DNA of 64,000 bases, from NCBI GenBank assembly GCA_028485475.2, contig CP144143.1:1612001-1676000 (forward strand), read 5' to 3'. Each line of letters opens with the position of its first letter. Positions within the stretch are counted from its first letter, which is position 1. Below the pieces are notes generated by a model. That model saw nothing but the letters and a program-made list of their open reading frames with translations. It searched no databases and had not been told where the DNA came from. Made by a program: the position numbers and the translations under genes. This stretch comes from Chitinophagaceae bacterium C216 (GTDB lineage: Bacteria > Bacteroidota > Bacteroidia > Chitinophagales > Chitinophagaceae). This document shows positions 8,970-17,619 of the stretch, in pieces.

Positions 8970-9734
8970 ATGAGTACAAATCTTTTTGATCTTACTGGCA
9001 AAACGGCAATTGTTACTGGAGGTAACAAAGGAATTGGGTTTGGAATGGCTTTAGGACTTGCGCAGGCCGGGGCGGACATTATCGTTGCTTCTAGGACTGT
9101 GGAGGCAGGCTCTGAAATCGAAAAGGCTGTGACCGCCCTGGGGCGCAATTTCCAATTTTATAAAATGGATGCGGCAGACAGAAATAGTGTTTATGCATTT
9201 ATTAAGGCAGTATTGCATGATCACAAGCGCATTGATATTCTGGTAAACAATGCTGGAACCATCATGCGCAAACCTGTAGCGGAGCATCCTGATGACTGGT
9301 GGGATAATGTGCTGGCCATTAATTTAGATACTCCTTTTATACTGGCCCGAGAAATAGGCAAACATATGTTGGAGCAGGGTGGGGGTAAAATTATCTTCAC
9401 TTGTTCTCTGCTGTCATTTCAGGGAGGCATTACGGTGCCCGGATATGCCGCCAGTAAGGGTGCTCTTGCCAGTGTGGTAAAAGCCATGTCTAATGAATGG
9501 GCCTCCAAAGGCGTGAATGTAAATGGTATTGCTCCTGGCTATATTGCTACAGACAATACCGAGGCTTTGCGGAACGATCCAGATCGTAGTCAGTCTATTC
9601 TAAGCCGCATTCCTGCCGGAAGATGGGGAACTCCAGAAGATTTTGCTGGACCCGCTGTGTTTCTGGCATCAAAAGCTAGTGATTATGTGAATGGTGAGAT
9701 ACTGGTAGTGGATGGCGGATGGATGGGCCGATAA
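8970..9734 (+). CDS. kduD: 2-dehydro-3-deoxy-D-gluconate 5-dehydrogenase
   Basis: KduD reduces 2,5-diketo-3-deoxygluconate to KDG in the unsaturated-uronate branch. It is a 254-residue classical short-chain dehydrogenase: cofactor motif TGGNKGIG near residue 16, NNAG near residue 92, and catalytic Tyr/Lys in YAASKGA near residue 160. Family assignment to SDR is certain. The KduD call rests on overall similarity and on the immediately following kduI. It starts 50 nt after uxaC with no terminator between them. Confidence 0.9.
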   Translation: MSTNLFDLTGKTAIVTGGNKGIGFGMALGLAQAGADIIVASRTVEAGSEIEKAVTALGRNFQFYKMDAADRNSVYAFIKAVLHDHKRIDILVNNAGTIMRKPVAEHPDDWWDNVLAINLDTPFILAREIGKHMLEQGGGKIIFTCSLLSFQGGITVPGYAASKGALASVVKAMSNEWASKGVNVNGIAPGYIATDNTEALRNDPDRSQSILSRIPAGRWGTPEDFAGPAVFLASKASDYVNGEILVVDGGWMGR

Positions 9735-9774
9735 CCATTCTATTTATGAAATTTGAACTAAAATGAAGCAATAA

Positions 9775-10605
9775 ATGGAGATTCGATTTGCTAATAGCCC
9801 TGCAGAAACCAGACAAATGACAACAGCCGAGCTGCGTAAAAATTTTCTGGTACAGGATCTGATGAAGGCTGACAAGCTTACGCTTGTATACACACATTAC
9901 GACAGAGTCATCATCGGTGGAGTAAAGCCGGTGAGTAAAACTGTTCCATTAAAGAATGAAGAGGAATTAAAGGCCGATTTCTTTTTACAGCGTCGCGAGC
10001 TGGGAATCATCAACGTAGGAGGTAAAGGGATAGTTACGGTGGATGGAGTAAAATATGAGTTGGACAAATTGGAGTGCCTTTACGTGGGGCGGGGTAGTAA
10101 AAAGGTTAGCTTTGCAAGCTCCGGAAAAAAGAACCCGGCATTATTTTATATGTTGTCTACTCCTGCACATAAGGAGTATCCTACAATAAAATATACCAAA
10201 GAGCAGGCTGCTCCGGTATCATTAGGAGATATTAGTACTTCCAATAAAAGAACGATTTATAAATATATTCACGAAGATGGTATCCAAAGCTGTCAGTTGG
10301 TAATGGGACTGACTGTATTGGAAGCGGGTAGTGTGTGGAATTCTGTTCCTCCACATACGCATACAAGAAGAATGGAAGTATATTTTTATTTTGATATACC
10401 CGATGGTCAACGATTGTTCCATATGATGGGAGAACCGCAGGAAACCCGCCATCTAATAATGGCGAACAATGAAGCTGTGATTTCTCCTCCTTGGAGTGTG
10501 CATTTTGGTTGTGGCACCTCTAATTATGGATTTATCTGGGGTATGGCGGGTGAGAATAAACAATTTACCGATATGGACGGTACCCCTGTAGATACATTAC
10601 TGTAG
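9775..10605 (+). CDS. kduI: 5-dehydro-4-deoxy-D-glucuronate isomerase
   Basis: KduI isomerises 5-keto-4-deoxyuronate, formed spontaneously from unsaturated galacturonate, to 2,5-diketo-3-deoxygluconate, the KduD substrate. The 276-residue protein has two cupin-like halves. The metal ligands are visible as HTHTRRMEVYFYFD (His, His, Glu; about residues 195-205) and PPWSVHFGCG (His, about residue 241). Length equals typical KduI. It follows kduD by 40 nt, and this pair links the GH105 hydrolase at the start of the cluster to KDG metabolism. Confidence 0.95.
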   Translation: MEIRFANSPAETRQMTTAELRKNFLVQDLMKADKLTLVYTHYDRVIIGGVKPVSKTVPLKNEEELKADFFLQRRELGIINVGGKGIVTVDGVKYELDKLECLYVGRGSKKVSFASSGKKNPALFYMLSTPAHKEYPTIKYTKEQAAPVSLGDISTSNKRTIYKYIHEDGIQSCQLVMGLTVLEAGSVWNSVPPHTHTRRMEVYFYFDIPDGQRLFHMMGEPQETRHLIMANNEAVISPPWSVHFGCGTSNYGFIWGMAGENKQFTDMDGTPVDTLL

Positions 10606-10647
10606 TTTTTAATAACAATTTAAAATACCAATATTCAATATACACAT

Positions 10648-11673
10648 ATGTCAAAGAAGGTAGTAACTCTTGGAGAAATTATGTTGCGTTTGTCAACGCC
10701 CGGTTATCAGCGTTTTGTACAGGCTGAGTCTTTTGACGTTACCTATGGTGGCGGCGAAGCCAACGTAGCTGTTGCATTGTGCAATTACGGATTAAACGGT
10801 GTTTTTGTTTCAAAAGTTCCCGATAACGCTATAGGTCAGTCAGCAATCAATCATCTTCGTCGTTATGGGGTGGATACGCGTTTCATAGCTCGCGGTGGTA
10901 GCAGATTAGGAATTTATTTTCTAGAAACAGGAGCTTCCATGAGAGCTTCTCAGGTAATTTATGACAGAGCTGGAGCTGCAATTGCAGATGCTGATCCGAG
11001 CGAATTCGACTGGGATGCTATTCTGGATGGCGCCGATTGGTTTCACACCACAGGTATTACACCTGCTTTAAGTGATAAGGCTGCAGCTTTAACCGAAGCT
11101 GCTTTGAAAGCGGCTAAAGCCAAAGGTATTACTACCAGTATTGACCTGAATTACAGAAAAAAGTTGTGGAGCAAGGAGAAAGCTCAGGCAGTAATGACAG
11201 AGCTTTGTAAATATGTTGATGTATGTATAGGTAATGAGGAAGATGCTGAAACTACATTGGGTTTTAAAGCTAAGAATACAGACATCACTAAAGGGGAACT
11301 GAGTCTCGAAGGATATAAGGATGTAATCCGACAGATGAAGGAAAAATTCGGATTTAAATACATCGCATCTTCTTTGCGTGAAAGCTATAGTGCTAGCGAT
11401 AATGGCTGGAGTGCACTGGTGAGTGATGGTAATGAGTTTTATCATACTCGAAAATATAACGTGCGTATTGTGGACAGGGTAGGAAGTGGAGACAGCTTTG
11501 CAAGTGGACTGATTTATGGTTTGATTACCGGTATGAGCATGGCTGATGCTGCCGAGTTTGGTGTAGCTGCTTCGGCATTAAAGCATACTATTCCCGGCGA
11601 CCTGAATCATGCTACATTAAGTGAAGTGCAAACTCTTATGAAGGGAGATGCCAGTGGAAGAGTTCAGCGCTAG
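10648..11673 (+). CDS. kdgK: 2-keto-3-deoxygluconate kinase (PfkB family)
   Basis: KdgK phosphorylates KDG to KDPG with ATP, joining the two uronate branches. The 341-residue PfkB sugar kinase has the N-terminal GGGEANVAVAL substrate motif (about residue 34) and the C-terminal DRVGSGDSFASG signature (about residues 275-286), which contains the catalytic Asp and anion hole. PfkB kinases vary in substrate, so KDG specificity comes from the context: kdgA is next. A strong hairpin with a T tract lies about 80 nt downstream. Confidence 0.93.
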   Translation: MSKKVVTLGEIMLRLSTPGYQRFVQAESFDVTYGGGEANVAVALCNYGLNGVFVSKVPDNAIGQSAINHLRRYGVDTRFIARGGSRLGIYFLETGASMRASQVIYDRAGAAIADADPSEFDWDAILDGADWFHTTGITPALSDKAAALTEAALKAAKAKGITTSIDLNYRKKLWSKEKAQAVMTELCKYVDVCIGNEEDAETTLGFKAKNTDITKGELSLEGYKDVIRQMKEKFGFKYIASSLRESYSASDNGWSALVSDGNEFYHTRKYNVRIVDRVGSGDSFASGLIYGLITGMSMADAAEFGVAASALKHTIPGDLNHATLSEVQTLMKGDASGRVQR

Positions 11674-11751
11674 ATTTACACTCGCTGCTTGCTATCTGAA
11701 GATAATTGAGCAATTTATCATTGTAAAATACAATCGATTTTAAGATAAAAG

Positions 11752-11780
11752 CATGTCCGGACGCCCTCCGGCATGTTTTT
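11752..11780 (+). terminator. Rho-independent terminator-like hairpin between kdgK and kdgA
   Basis: CATG plus CCGGA pairs with TCCGG plus CATG, with one bulged T and a 5-nt loop, followed immediately by TTTTT. It would end or attenuate the upstream uronate transcript before kdgA and the transporter gene. Confidence 0.7.
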
Positions 11781-11836
11781 ACTTTTGGAGAATACGGTTG
11801 CTAATTAGCACAAGACTGTAAAAATAACGACTTAAT

Positions 11837-12499
11837 ATGGCTACAATACGACAAGCAATTGATGCTATTATAGAGCAAGGTATATTACCGCTATATTTCA
11901 ATGCCGATGAAACTGTTAGCTTGGAAATTTTGCGGGCAGTGTACAAAGCAGGAGTAAAAGCAATTGAATACACGAACAGAGGTGAAGCTGCGTTGAAGAA
12001 CTTTACAAAAATGGTAGAGGTGCGTAATGCAGAAATGCCTGGATTATTGTTGGGTATCGGCACTGTAAAAACATTAGATCAGGTAAAGCAATATCTGGCA
12101 GTAGGAGCCGATTTTCTTGTAAGTCCGGGTTATGTAGCGGACATTGCAGAGTATGCTGTTTCCAACGATATTCTGTATGCCCCCGGATGTATGACTCCTA
12201 CAGAAATTATGACAGCAGAGGCTGCAGGAATCAAACTCATTAAATTATTCCCTGGTGATACACTAGGTCCTAAATATCTGTCTGCTATAAAACCGGTGTT
12301 TCCTAATCTTCTATTTATGCCTACAGGAGGCGTAGATACAACAAAAGAAAATATCGAAGGATGGTTTAAGGCTGGAGTATGCGCAGTGGGGATGGGTAGT
12401 AAGCTCATCAGTAAGGAACTAATGGCTGCAAAAGACTATGCAACCATTGCATCCAAGACCAGAGAAGTATTGACAATTATTCAATCTGTAAATAAATAA
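11837..12499 (+). CDS. kdgA: KDPG aldolase (2-keto-3-deoxy-6-phosphogluconate aldolase)
   Basis: This class I aldolase splits KDPG into pyruvate and glyceraldehyde-3-phosphate, the last step of the cluster's pathway. The 220-residue TIM barrel has the Schiff-base lysine in KLIKLFPGD near residue 137 and the glutamate in AIEYTNRG near residue 41. The glycine-rich phosphate-binding stretch PTGGV is near residue 160. Length matches Eda/KdgA. It lies beyond a hairpin terminator and only 4 nt before the transporter gene, so the two probably form their own transcription unit. Confidence 0.94.
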   Translation: MATIRQAIDAIIEQGILPLYFNADETVSLEILRAVYKAGVKAIEYTNRGEAALKNFTKMVEVRNAEMPGLLLGIGTVKTLDQVKQYLAVGADFLVSPGYVADIAEYAVSNDILYAPGCMTPTEIMTAEAAGIKLIKLFPGDTLGPKYLSAIKPVFPNLLFMPTGGVDTTKENIEGWFKAGVCAVGMGSKLISKELMAAKDYATIASKTREVLTIIQSVNK

Positions 12500-12503
12500 C
12501 GAT

Positions 12504-13856
12504 ATGCAAGCTATAGGAAAATATCGCTGGACTATTTGTGGTCTTTTATTCTTTGCGACGACGGTAAACTATCTGGACCGCCAGGTGTTGAGTCTGCTGG
12601 CTCCCGAGCTTACTGATAAGTTCGGTTGGACCAATACTGATTATGGTAATATTACTGCCGTTTTTCAGTTCGTTTATGCACTATCCATGCTCTTTGTAGG
12701 CCGTATTATAGATAAAATGGGAACCAAAGCGGGCTATACTTGGGCCATTATAATCTGGTCATTGGGAGCAATATTGCATGCCTTGGCAGTACAAATAGGT
12801 GAGGGCCTTCATTTATTGGGTTTTACAGCTGTTTCGGCTTCAGTAATTGGATTTATGATAGCTCGCGCTGTACTAGGTTTTGGTGAAGCCGGCAACTTCC
12901 CTGCTGCTATTAAAGCCACTGCTGAATATTTTCCTAAGAAAGAACGCTCTTTTGCCACCGGAATTTTTAATTCTGGGGCGAATGTTGGGGCTATTTTGGC
13001 TCCGTTAACTGTACCGTTTATTGCCGCGAAATGGGGTTGGGAAATGGCCTTCATAGTAATAGGTGCCATTGGCTTCCTTTGGATTATTTTCTGGTTTATT
13101 TACTATGATAAACCTGAAAAACAAAAACGCCTTTCGGCTGCGGAATTGGCTTATATAAGAAGCGATGATGACGAAAAGGCCGAACAAACTACCGAAGAGG
13201 ATACCTCCTCCAAGGTAAAATGGTTCAAACTACTGGGCTATAACCAAACCTGGGCTTTTACTATAGGCAAATTCCTGACTGATGGCGTATGGTGGTTCTT
13301 CTTATTCTGGTTGCCTAAATATCTCGATGTGCAGTATGGTCTTACCGGAACTCAGATCGCGCTGCCTTTGTTTGTGCTGTACAGTCTGACCATGTTTGGA
13401 AGCATTGGTGGAGGCTGGTTCCCTATGTATTTCATCAAAAAAGGATATGCAGCGTATGATGGTCGTATGAAAGCGATGTTGATGATTGCTGTGATTCCGT
13501 TGGTCGTATTGCTGGCACAGCCTTTAGGTTCTTATACTTATTGGTTGCCGGTATTGCTCATCGGTATAGGAGCTTCTGCGCACCAAGCTTGGAGTGCCAA
13601 TATCTTTACTACAGTATCTGATATGTTTCCGAAAAAGGCTGTTGCCTCTGTAGTAGGTATAGGGGGCATGGCCGGAGGTCTTGGCGGAGTGATTGTTTCA
13701 AAAGTGGGTGGAGCTCTTTTTGATCACTTTGATAAATTAGGACATATTGAAACAGGCTATACGATTATGTTTGCTTTCTGTGCCTTAGCTTATCTGCTAG
13801 CTTGGATTATTATGAAATCGTTAGTGCCGAAATATAAACCTATTACCGATTTATAA
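12504..13856 (+). CDS. MFS hexuronate transporter, ExuT-like
   Basis: This 450-residue major facilitator protein has about 12 hydrophobic segments and a charged central loop (about residues 205-240). The N-terminal motif NYLDRQVLSLLAPEL (about residues 22-36) is typical of the ACS/ExuT group, and GFGEAGNFPAAIKATAEYFP near residue 125 is another family block. Members take up galacturonate or glucuronate by proton symport. The tight 4-nt link to kdgA and the whole neighbourhood support hexuronate as substrate. Inner-membrane location is inferred from the hydrophobic profile. A perfect terminator follows. Confidence 0.9.
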   Translation: MQAIGKYRWTICGLLFFATTVNYLDRQVLSLLAPELTDKFGWTNTDYGNITAVFQFVYALSMLFVGRIIDKMGTKAGYTWAIIIWSLGAILHALAVQIGEGLHLLGFTAVSASVIGFMIARAVLGFGEAGNFPAAIKATAEYFPKKERSFATGIFNSGANVGAILAPLTVPFIAAKWGWEMAFIVIGAIGFLWIIFWFIYYDKPEKQKRLSAAELAYIRSDDDEKAEQTTEEDTSSKVKWFKLLGYNQTWAFTIGKFLTDGVWWFFLFWLPKYLDVQYGLTGTQIALPLFVLYSLTMFGSIGGGWFPMYFIKKGYAAYDGRMKAMLMIAVIPLVVLLAQPLGSYTYWLPVLLIGIGASAHQAWSANIFTTVSDMFPKKAVASVVGIGGMAGGLGGVIVSKVGGALFDHFDKLGHIETGYTIMFAFCALAYLLAWIIMKSLVPKYKPITDL

Positions 13857-13866
13857 TACAAGAAGA

Positions 13867-13895
13867 AAGAGGCGCTCACGAAGCGCCTCTTTTAT
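13867..13895. terminator. Perfect 10-bp hairpin terminator, likely bidirectional
   Basis: AAGAGGCGCT pairs fully with AGCGCCTCTT around a CACGA loop and is followed by TTTATTTT on the + strand. It closes the kdgA-transporter unit and faces the convergent DUF983 gene. Confidence 0.9.
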
Positions 13896-13903
13896 TTTGC
13901 AAA

Positions 13904-14368
13904 TTACCAGTTATTCGCTTGGTCTTTGTTTAATCTTTCTGAGAAATCTGGAGGTTGATTTTCTCGCCAATTGGGGTCATATTTTACAAACCACGAAAGC
14001 CATAAGCTTCTAGCCAGTCGCATCAACCACGGCTGCAGTACGATTAATAAAATAGAATTGAAGAGAAGCCAGTACACAAATCGGTTATCATGTAATGAAA
14101 AACCAATGAATATCCACCATGCAATTGCAGTGGCAACACTTATAGCAACGGATATTGCATAACTTACATAGCCGGTGCCGTAAAAAAAGCCCACTTCTAT
14201 TTCTGTCGGTTGACCACATACAGGACAGCTTTTATTCATTTTCATAAAACCACTGAGTTTGTGCAGCTTTAAAGGCTTTTCGAATAAACGTCCTTCGCGG
14301 CAACGCGGGCAATAACATCCCATCATTGCACTCAAATAACTTCGTTTTGCTTGTTGAGTATCGTCCAT
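13904..14368 (-). CDS. DUF983 family zinc-ribbon membrane protein
   Basis: The 154-residue protein has an N-terminal double CxxC zinc ribbon: CYCPRCREGRLF near residue 18 and SCPVCGQ near residue 48. These are followed by FFYGTGYVSYA and two hydrophobic membrane segments (about residues 70-95 and 100-120). This is the DUF983 layout, whose function is not known. It starts 6 nt after murF ends and is probably co-transcribed with it. The C-terminal tail is polar. Confidence 0.87.
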   Translation of the reverse strand: MDDTQQAKRSYLSAMMGCYCPRCREGRLFEKPLKLHKLSGFMKMNKSCPVCGQPTEIEVGFFYGTGYVSYAISVAISVATAIAWWIFIGFSLHDNRFVYWLLFNSILLIVLQPWLMRLARSLWLSWFVKYDPNWRENQPPDFSERLNKDQANNW

Positions 14369-14374
14369 GATGTA

Positions 14375-15667
14375 TTAATTTGTAATTGAATTAAGAATTT
14401 TTTCCATTTGGGTACTACGACTTCCTTTTATTAGGATACAGGAATCTTCGAAAGCTTGATTTTTAGCCCATTCAGCTGCTGCCATAGCATTGTCAAAATA
14501 GCGGAAGTCCGAAGCGAAAGCCTTGAAAGGAAGTCCTACCAACACTACCTCATGCCAAGGGTGTTGCTTAATGAGTGTAACAATATGCTCATGTTCTTGC
14601 GCCGTATCTGCGCCTAGCTCTGCCATGGCACCCAGCATGAGAATTTTTCGAGAACAATTAATGTTGACAAAATTTTCTATTGCCAGCCGCATACTACTTG
14701 GATTGGCGTTATATGCATCCAATATAATGCGGTTGCTACCATGTTGTATTAATTGAGAACGGCTGTTAGATGGTCGATAATTTTCAATAGCGTATTTAAT
14801 TTGTTCAATAGGTACATGGAAAGTTGTTCCAAGGGTTATGGCAGCTAATACATTAGGTAGATTATAGCTGCCTACAAGGTTAGTCGATATTTGTATTGAT
14901 GTGTCATGTACCCAAGCCAACACTTGCAAAAAAGTACCTGCGTCTGCCACTTTCCCGTTGATATCGGCATCAGCGGTTCCGTAGGTTATAATTGTGGAAA
15001 TATCATGACTCATTTGTAGCAGGTAGTCATAATCTTTCATAATAAAAGCGGTGCCATCCTGCCTTGTTCTCAGATAATCGAATAATTCGCCTTTCGCTTT
15101 TTTTACACCTTCTTCGCTGCCAAAGCCTTCCAGATGCGCCTTCCCACAATTCGTTATTAAACCATGCGTGGGTTCTACTATTTTACAATAACCTTCTATT
15201 TCGTGCAGATGGTTAGCCCCCATTTCTACAACGGCTATTTCTGCATCCTGCTTTATTTTAAGTAGCGTAAGAGGGATGCCAATATGATTATTGAGGTTCC
15301 CTTCGGTAGTATACACTTTATACTTTTGACTCAGTACCGCATGAATCAGCTCCTTAGTAGTAGTTTTTCCGTTACTTCCTGTGATGGCAATAAAAGGGAT
15401 AGAAAATTGGCGCCTGTGATAACGGGCTAATTGTTGTAAAGTACTTAGCACATCATCAACTAGGATGGTCCTGCCGGGAATGTGGAATTGCTCTTCATCT
15501 ATAATGGCAAATGTTGCGCCGGCATCGAGTGCTTGGCGGGCAAATGCATTGCCGTTGAAATTGGGCCCTTTTAAGGCAAAAAACAAATCACCTGGCTGAA
15601 GTTTTCTGGAGTCTGTTTGTACTGCGGGATTCTGAAGATAGATTTGATATAGCTCTTCCACATTCAT
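14375..15667 (-). CDS. murF: UDP-N-acetylmuramoyl-tripeptide--D-alanyl-D-alanine ligase
   Basis: MurF adds D-Ala-D-Ala to the UDP-MurNAc-tripeptide, the last cytoplasmic step of peptidoglycan precursor synthesis. From the ATG at 15667 the protein has 430 residues, the usual size. N-terminal blocks TDSRKLQPGDLFFALKG and the P-loop ITGSNGKTTTKELIH (about residue 105) are clear, with EMGANH and YNANPSSM downstream. The frame is open to 15778, but the extra 37 residues are unlike MurF, and a TAACTTTG promoter box lies inside that stretch, so the shorter start is chosen. It is divergent from ispF. Confidence 0.94.
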   Translation of the reverse strand: MNVEELYQIYLQNPAVQTDSRKLQPGDLFFALKGPNFNGNAFARQALDAGATFAIIDEEQFHIPGRTILVDDVLSTLQQLARYHRRQFSIPFIAITGSNGKTTTKELIHAVLSQKYKVYTTEGNLNNHIGIPLTLLKIKQDAEIAVVEMGANHLHEIEGYCKIVEPTHGLITNCGKAHLEGFGSEEGVKKAKGELFDYLRTRQDGTAFIMKDYDYLLQMSHDISTIITYGTADADINGKVADAGTFLQVLAWVHDTSIQISTNLVGSYNLPNVLAAITLGTTFHVPIEQIKYAIENYRPSNSRSQLIQHGSNRIILDAYNANPSSMRLAIENFVNINCSRKILMLGAMAELGADTAQEHEHIVTLIKQHPWHEVVLVGLPFKAFASDFRYFDNAMAAAEWAKNQAFEDSCILIKGSRSTQMEKILNSITN

Positions 15668-15675
15668 AATGTGTG

Positions 15676-15683
15676 CAAAGTTA
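15676..15683 (-). promoter_or_regulatory. Bacteroidota -7 box (TAACTTTG) for murF, 8 nt before the ATG
   Basis: The - strand reads TAACTTTG, an exact match to TAnnTTTG, ending 8 nt before the chosen murF start. The transcript would have almost no 5' leader. A matching -33 TTG at standard spacing is not evident. Confidence 0.45.
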
Positions 15684-15792
15684 CGCAAATGCGGAGCGAG
15701 TTGGTTATATTCGCAAAAAAACAGGTAAGAATAACACAATATTCTTGTCTGATTAGGTGTATTTTTCGTTTTTCGCAATTAATTGAGCAATC

Positions 15793-16272
15793 ATGTCATA
15801 CAGAATTGGTAGTGGTATTGATTTCCATCAATTGGTGGAGGGCAGGGATTTATGGATCGGGGGTGTTCGTATCCCTCACCACAAGGGCGCATTAGGGCAT
15901 AGTGATGCAGATGTGCTATTACATGCCGTTTGTGATGCATTGTTAGGTGCTTTAGCCCTAGGAGATATCGGCGTGCATTTTCCCAATAATGAAGACCGCT
16001 TTAAAGATATTGACAGTAAAATTCTATTACGCGAGTGCGTTAGGATAATTACAGACAAGGGTTATAAAGTAGTGAATATTGATGCTTCATTATGTTTACA
16101 AGAACCTAAGATTAAACCCTACGTTCCTCAAATGCAGGAAGTCATTGCCTCTATTTGTAATATAGAGATAGAGGATGTATCCATCAAAGCTACCACTACC
16201 GAGCATATGGGTTTTGTGGGAAGAGGAGAGGGCTTAACAGCCCAAGCTGTGGTATTACTACAGAAAGTGTGA
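15793..16272 (+). CDS. ispF: 2-C-methyl-D-erythritol 2,4-cyclodiphosphate synthase
   Basis: IspF cyclises CDP-methylerythritol 2-phosphate to MEcPP with release of CMP in the MEP isoprenoid pathway. The 159-residue protein is full length. The zinc ligands are in GIDFHQL (Asp and His, about residues 8-10) and GHSDADVLLHA (His near residue 42). The C-terminal TTTEHMGFVGRGEGL block closes the CDP pocket. It is transcribed away from murF. No strict TAnnTTTG box is seen directly in front of it. Confidence 0.97.
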   Translation: MSYRIGSGIDFHQLVEGRDLWIGGVRIPHHKGALGHSDADVLLHAVCDALLGALALGDIGVHFPNNEDRFKDIDSKILLRECVRIITDKGYKVVNIDASLCLQEPKIKPYVPQMQEVIASICNIEIEDVSIKATTTEHMGFVGRGEGLTAQAVVLLQKV

Positions 16273-16323
16273 TTTTAACAAATTGTTGCTTTGAGTCGGA
16301 TTTCGATTCAGGTAATTATATGC

Positions 16324-16350
16324 TTGTTTAGTTTCAACCGGTTATCTTTG
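16324..16350 (+). promoter_or_regulatory. Promoter for dut: TTG-N16-TATCTTTG, 5 nt before the ATG
   Basis: TTG at 16324 and TATCTTTG at 16343-16350 fit the Bacteroidota -33/-7 pattern. The -7 box ends 5 nt before the dut ATG, so transcription would begin at or very near the start codon. Confidence 0.55.
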
Positions 16351-16355
16351 TCGCT

Positions 16356-16796
16356 ATGCCACAATTAGAAGTAAAAATCGTTAACAAATCCAAGCATCCG
16401 TTGCCCACTTATGCCACTTCAGGTGCATCCGGCATGGATCTTCGTGCGTCTATTGAAGAGGATATTGTGCTCCAGCCTATGGAGCGAACTTTGGTACCTA
16501 CAGGAATATTTATAGAGCTGCCTGAGGGTTATGAAGCGCAGATACGCCCTAGGAGTGGGTTAGCCATAAAACAGGGATTGACTTGTTTGAATACACCCGG
16601 TACCATTGACGCCGATTATCGAGGAGAGATTAAGGTGATTTTGATAAACTTGTCCAAAGAACCACAAACCATCCAAAATGGTGACCGCATCGCACAAATG
16701 GTGATTCAGAAAGTAGAGATAATACAATGGGTGCCGGTGGAAGCTTTAAGCGAAACGGCGCGCAATGCGGGAGGATTTGGCCACACCGGTAAATAA
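16356..16796 (+). CDS. dut: dUTP diphosphatase
   Basis: Dut hydrolyses dUTP to dUMP and pyrophosphate, keeping uracil out of DNA. The 146-residue trimeric-type dUTPase has its five motifs in order: [10 protein letters not shown] (about residue 22), RPRSGLA (about 67), [13 protein letters not shown] (about 80), [10 protein letters not shown] (about 108) and the C-terminal arm [11 protein letters not shown]. The start is fixed by the N-terminus and by the TATCTTTG box directly upstream. A DUF4292 lipoprotein gene follows after 26 nt. Confidence 0.97.
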   Translation: MPQLEVKIVNKSKHPLPTYATSGASGMDLRASIEEDIVLQPMERTLVPTGIFIELPEGYEAQIRPRSGLAIKQGLTCLNTPGTIDADYRGEIKVILINLSKEPQTIQNGDRIAQMVIQKVEIIQWVPVEALSETARNAGGFGHTGK

Positions 16797-16822
16797 CCTA
16801 CCGGAGATATAAATTATAAAAC

Positions 16823-17599
16823 ATGAAAAAACTATTATTAATAGGTGTCGTAGCTTTATTGGCCTCTTGTAAAGCAGGGAAGAAAGCTGCCAGTACTATA
16901 CCGGCCAAGAATATAGATACTGCTGCCATGAAAGCCGAAAGCCCCGAAGTGATATTGTCAAATCTTAACCATATCGATTTTAAAACATTCTCCGGAAGAG
17001 TGGATGTAGATTTTGATGATGGTAAAAATGCCCGGAGCGTGAATGTAAAATTGGTGATGAAGAAAGACGAAGTAATCTGGATGTCGGCAGGATTAATGGG
17101 GTTTGAAGGTGTGCGGGGTATTATTACGCAAGATTCCGTAAAAATTATAAACAAACTTCAGAAGGAATATATCGCTACTAGCCTGAACTATATTCAGGAA
17201 CAGATTGGATTGCCGGTAGATTTTGCTACTATACAGGATTTGCTAATTGGCAATGCCGTATTCGTAAATAAAGATAATGCTAGTGTTTCCACTGAAGGGG
17301 AGAAATATGTAATAACTACCCAGGGAGCTCAATTTAAAAACCTTCTTACGGTATTGATGCCAGGATATTTACCCACAGAAACTAAGCTTACTGATGTAGA
17401 GGCATCCAAAAAGCGGAGTGCAACGATTATTTATGATAGATATAAAAATGTAGCCGATCGAAATTTCTCTACACTACGCAATATGCAGGTGCGTTATAAA
17501 AACAATGTAACTTTAAAAATGGACTTTAAATCTTATACCTTCGATGGAGAAGTAAGTACTCCGTTTTCGGTTCCTTCGGGATATAAAACAAAGCAATAA
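16823..17599 (+). CDS. DUF4292 family lipoprotein
   Basis: The 258-residue protein begins with a lipoprotein signal: MKKLLLIGVVALLASC, with lipobox LLASC at residues 12-16. The mature part has the DUF4292 pattern, including the block MSAGLMGFEGVRGIITQDS, which recalls LolB/LppX-like lipid-binding folds. That structural comparison is from memory and is not proven. Bacteroidota often place such a gene next to a murein-hydrolase activator, as here, suggesting a cell-envelope role. It lies 26 nt after dut and 20 nt before the EnvC-like gene. Confidence 0.82.
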   Translation: MKKLLLIGVVALLASCKAGKKAASTIPAKNIDTAAMKAESPEVILSNLNHIDFKTFSGRVDVDFDDGKNARSVNVKLVMKKDEVIWMSAGLMGFEGVRGIITQDSVKIINKLQKEYIATSLNYIQEQIGLPVDFATIQDLLIGNAVFVNKDNASVSTEGEKYVITTQGAQFKNLLTVLMPGYLPTETKLTDVEASKKRSATIIYDRYKNVADRNFSTLRNMQVRYKNNVTLKMDFKSYTFDGEVSTPFSVPSGYKTKQ

Positions 17600-17619
17600 G
17601 TCAATATCGGATAGAAAAT

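Noticed and set aside
15668-15778. 37-residue N-terminal extension of MurF
   Set aside because: Not MurF-like, and it contains the likely promoter box.
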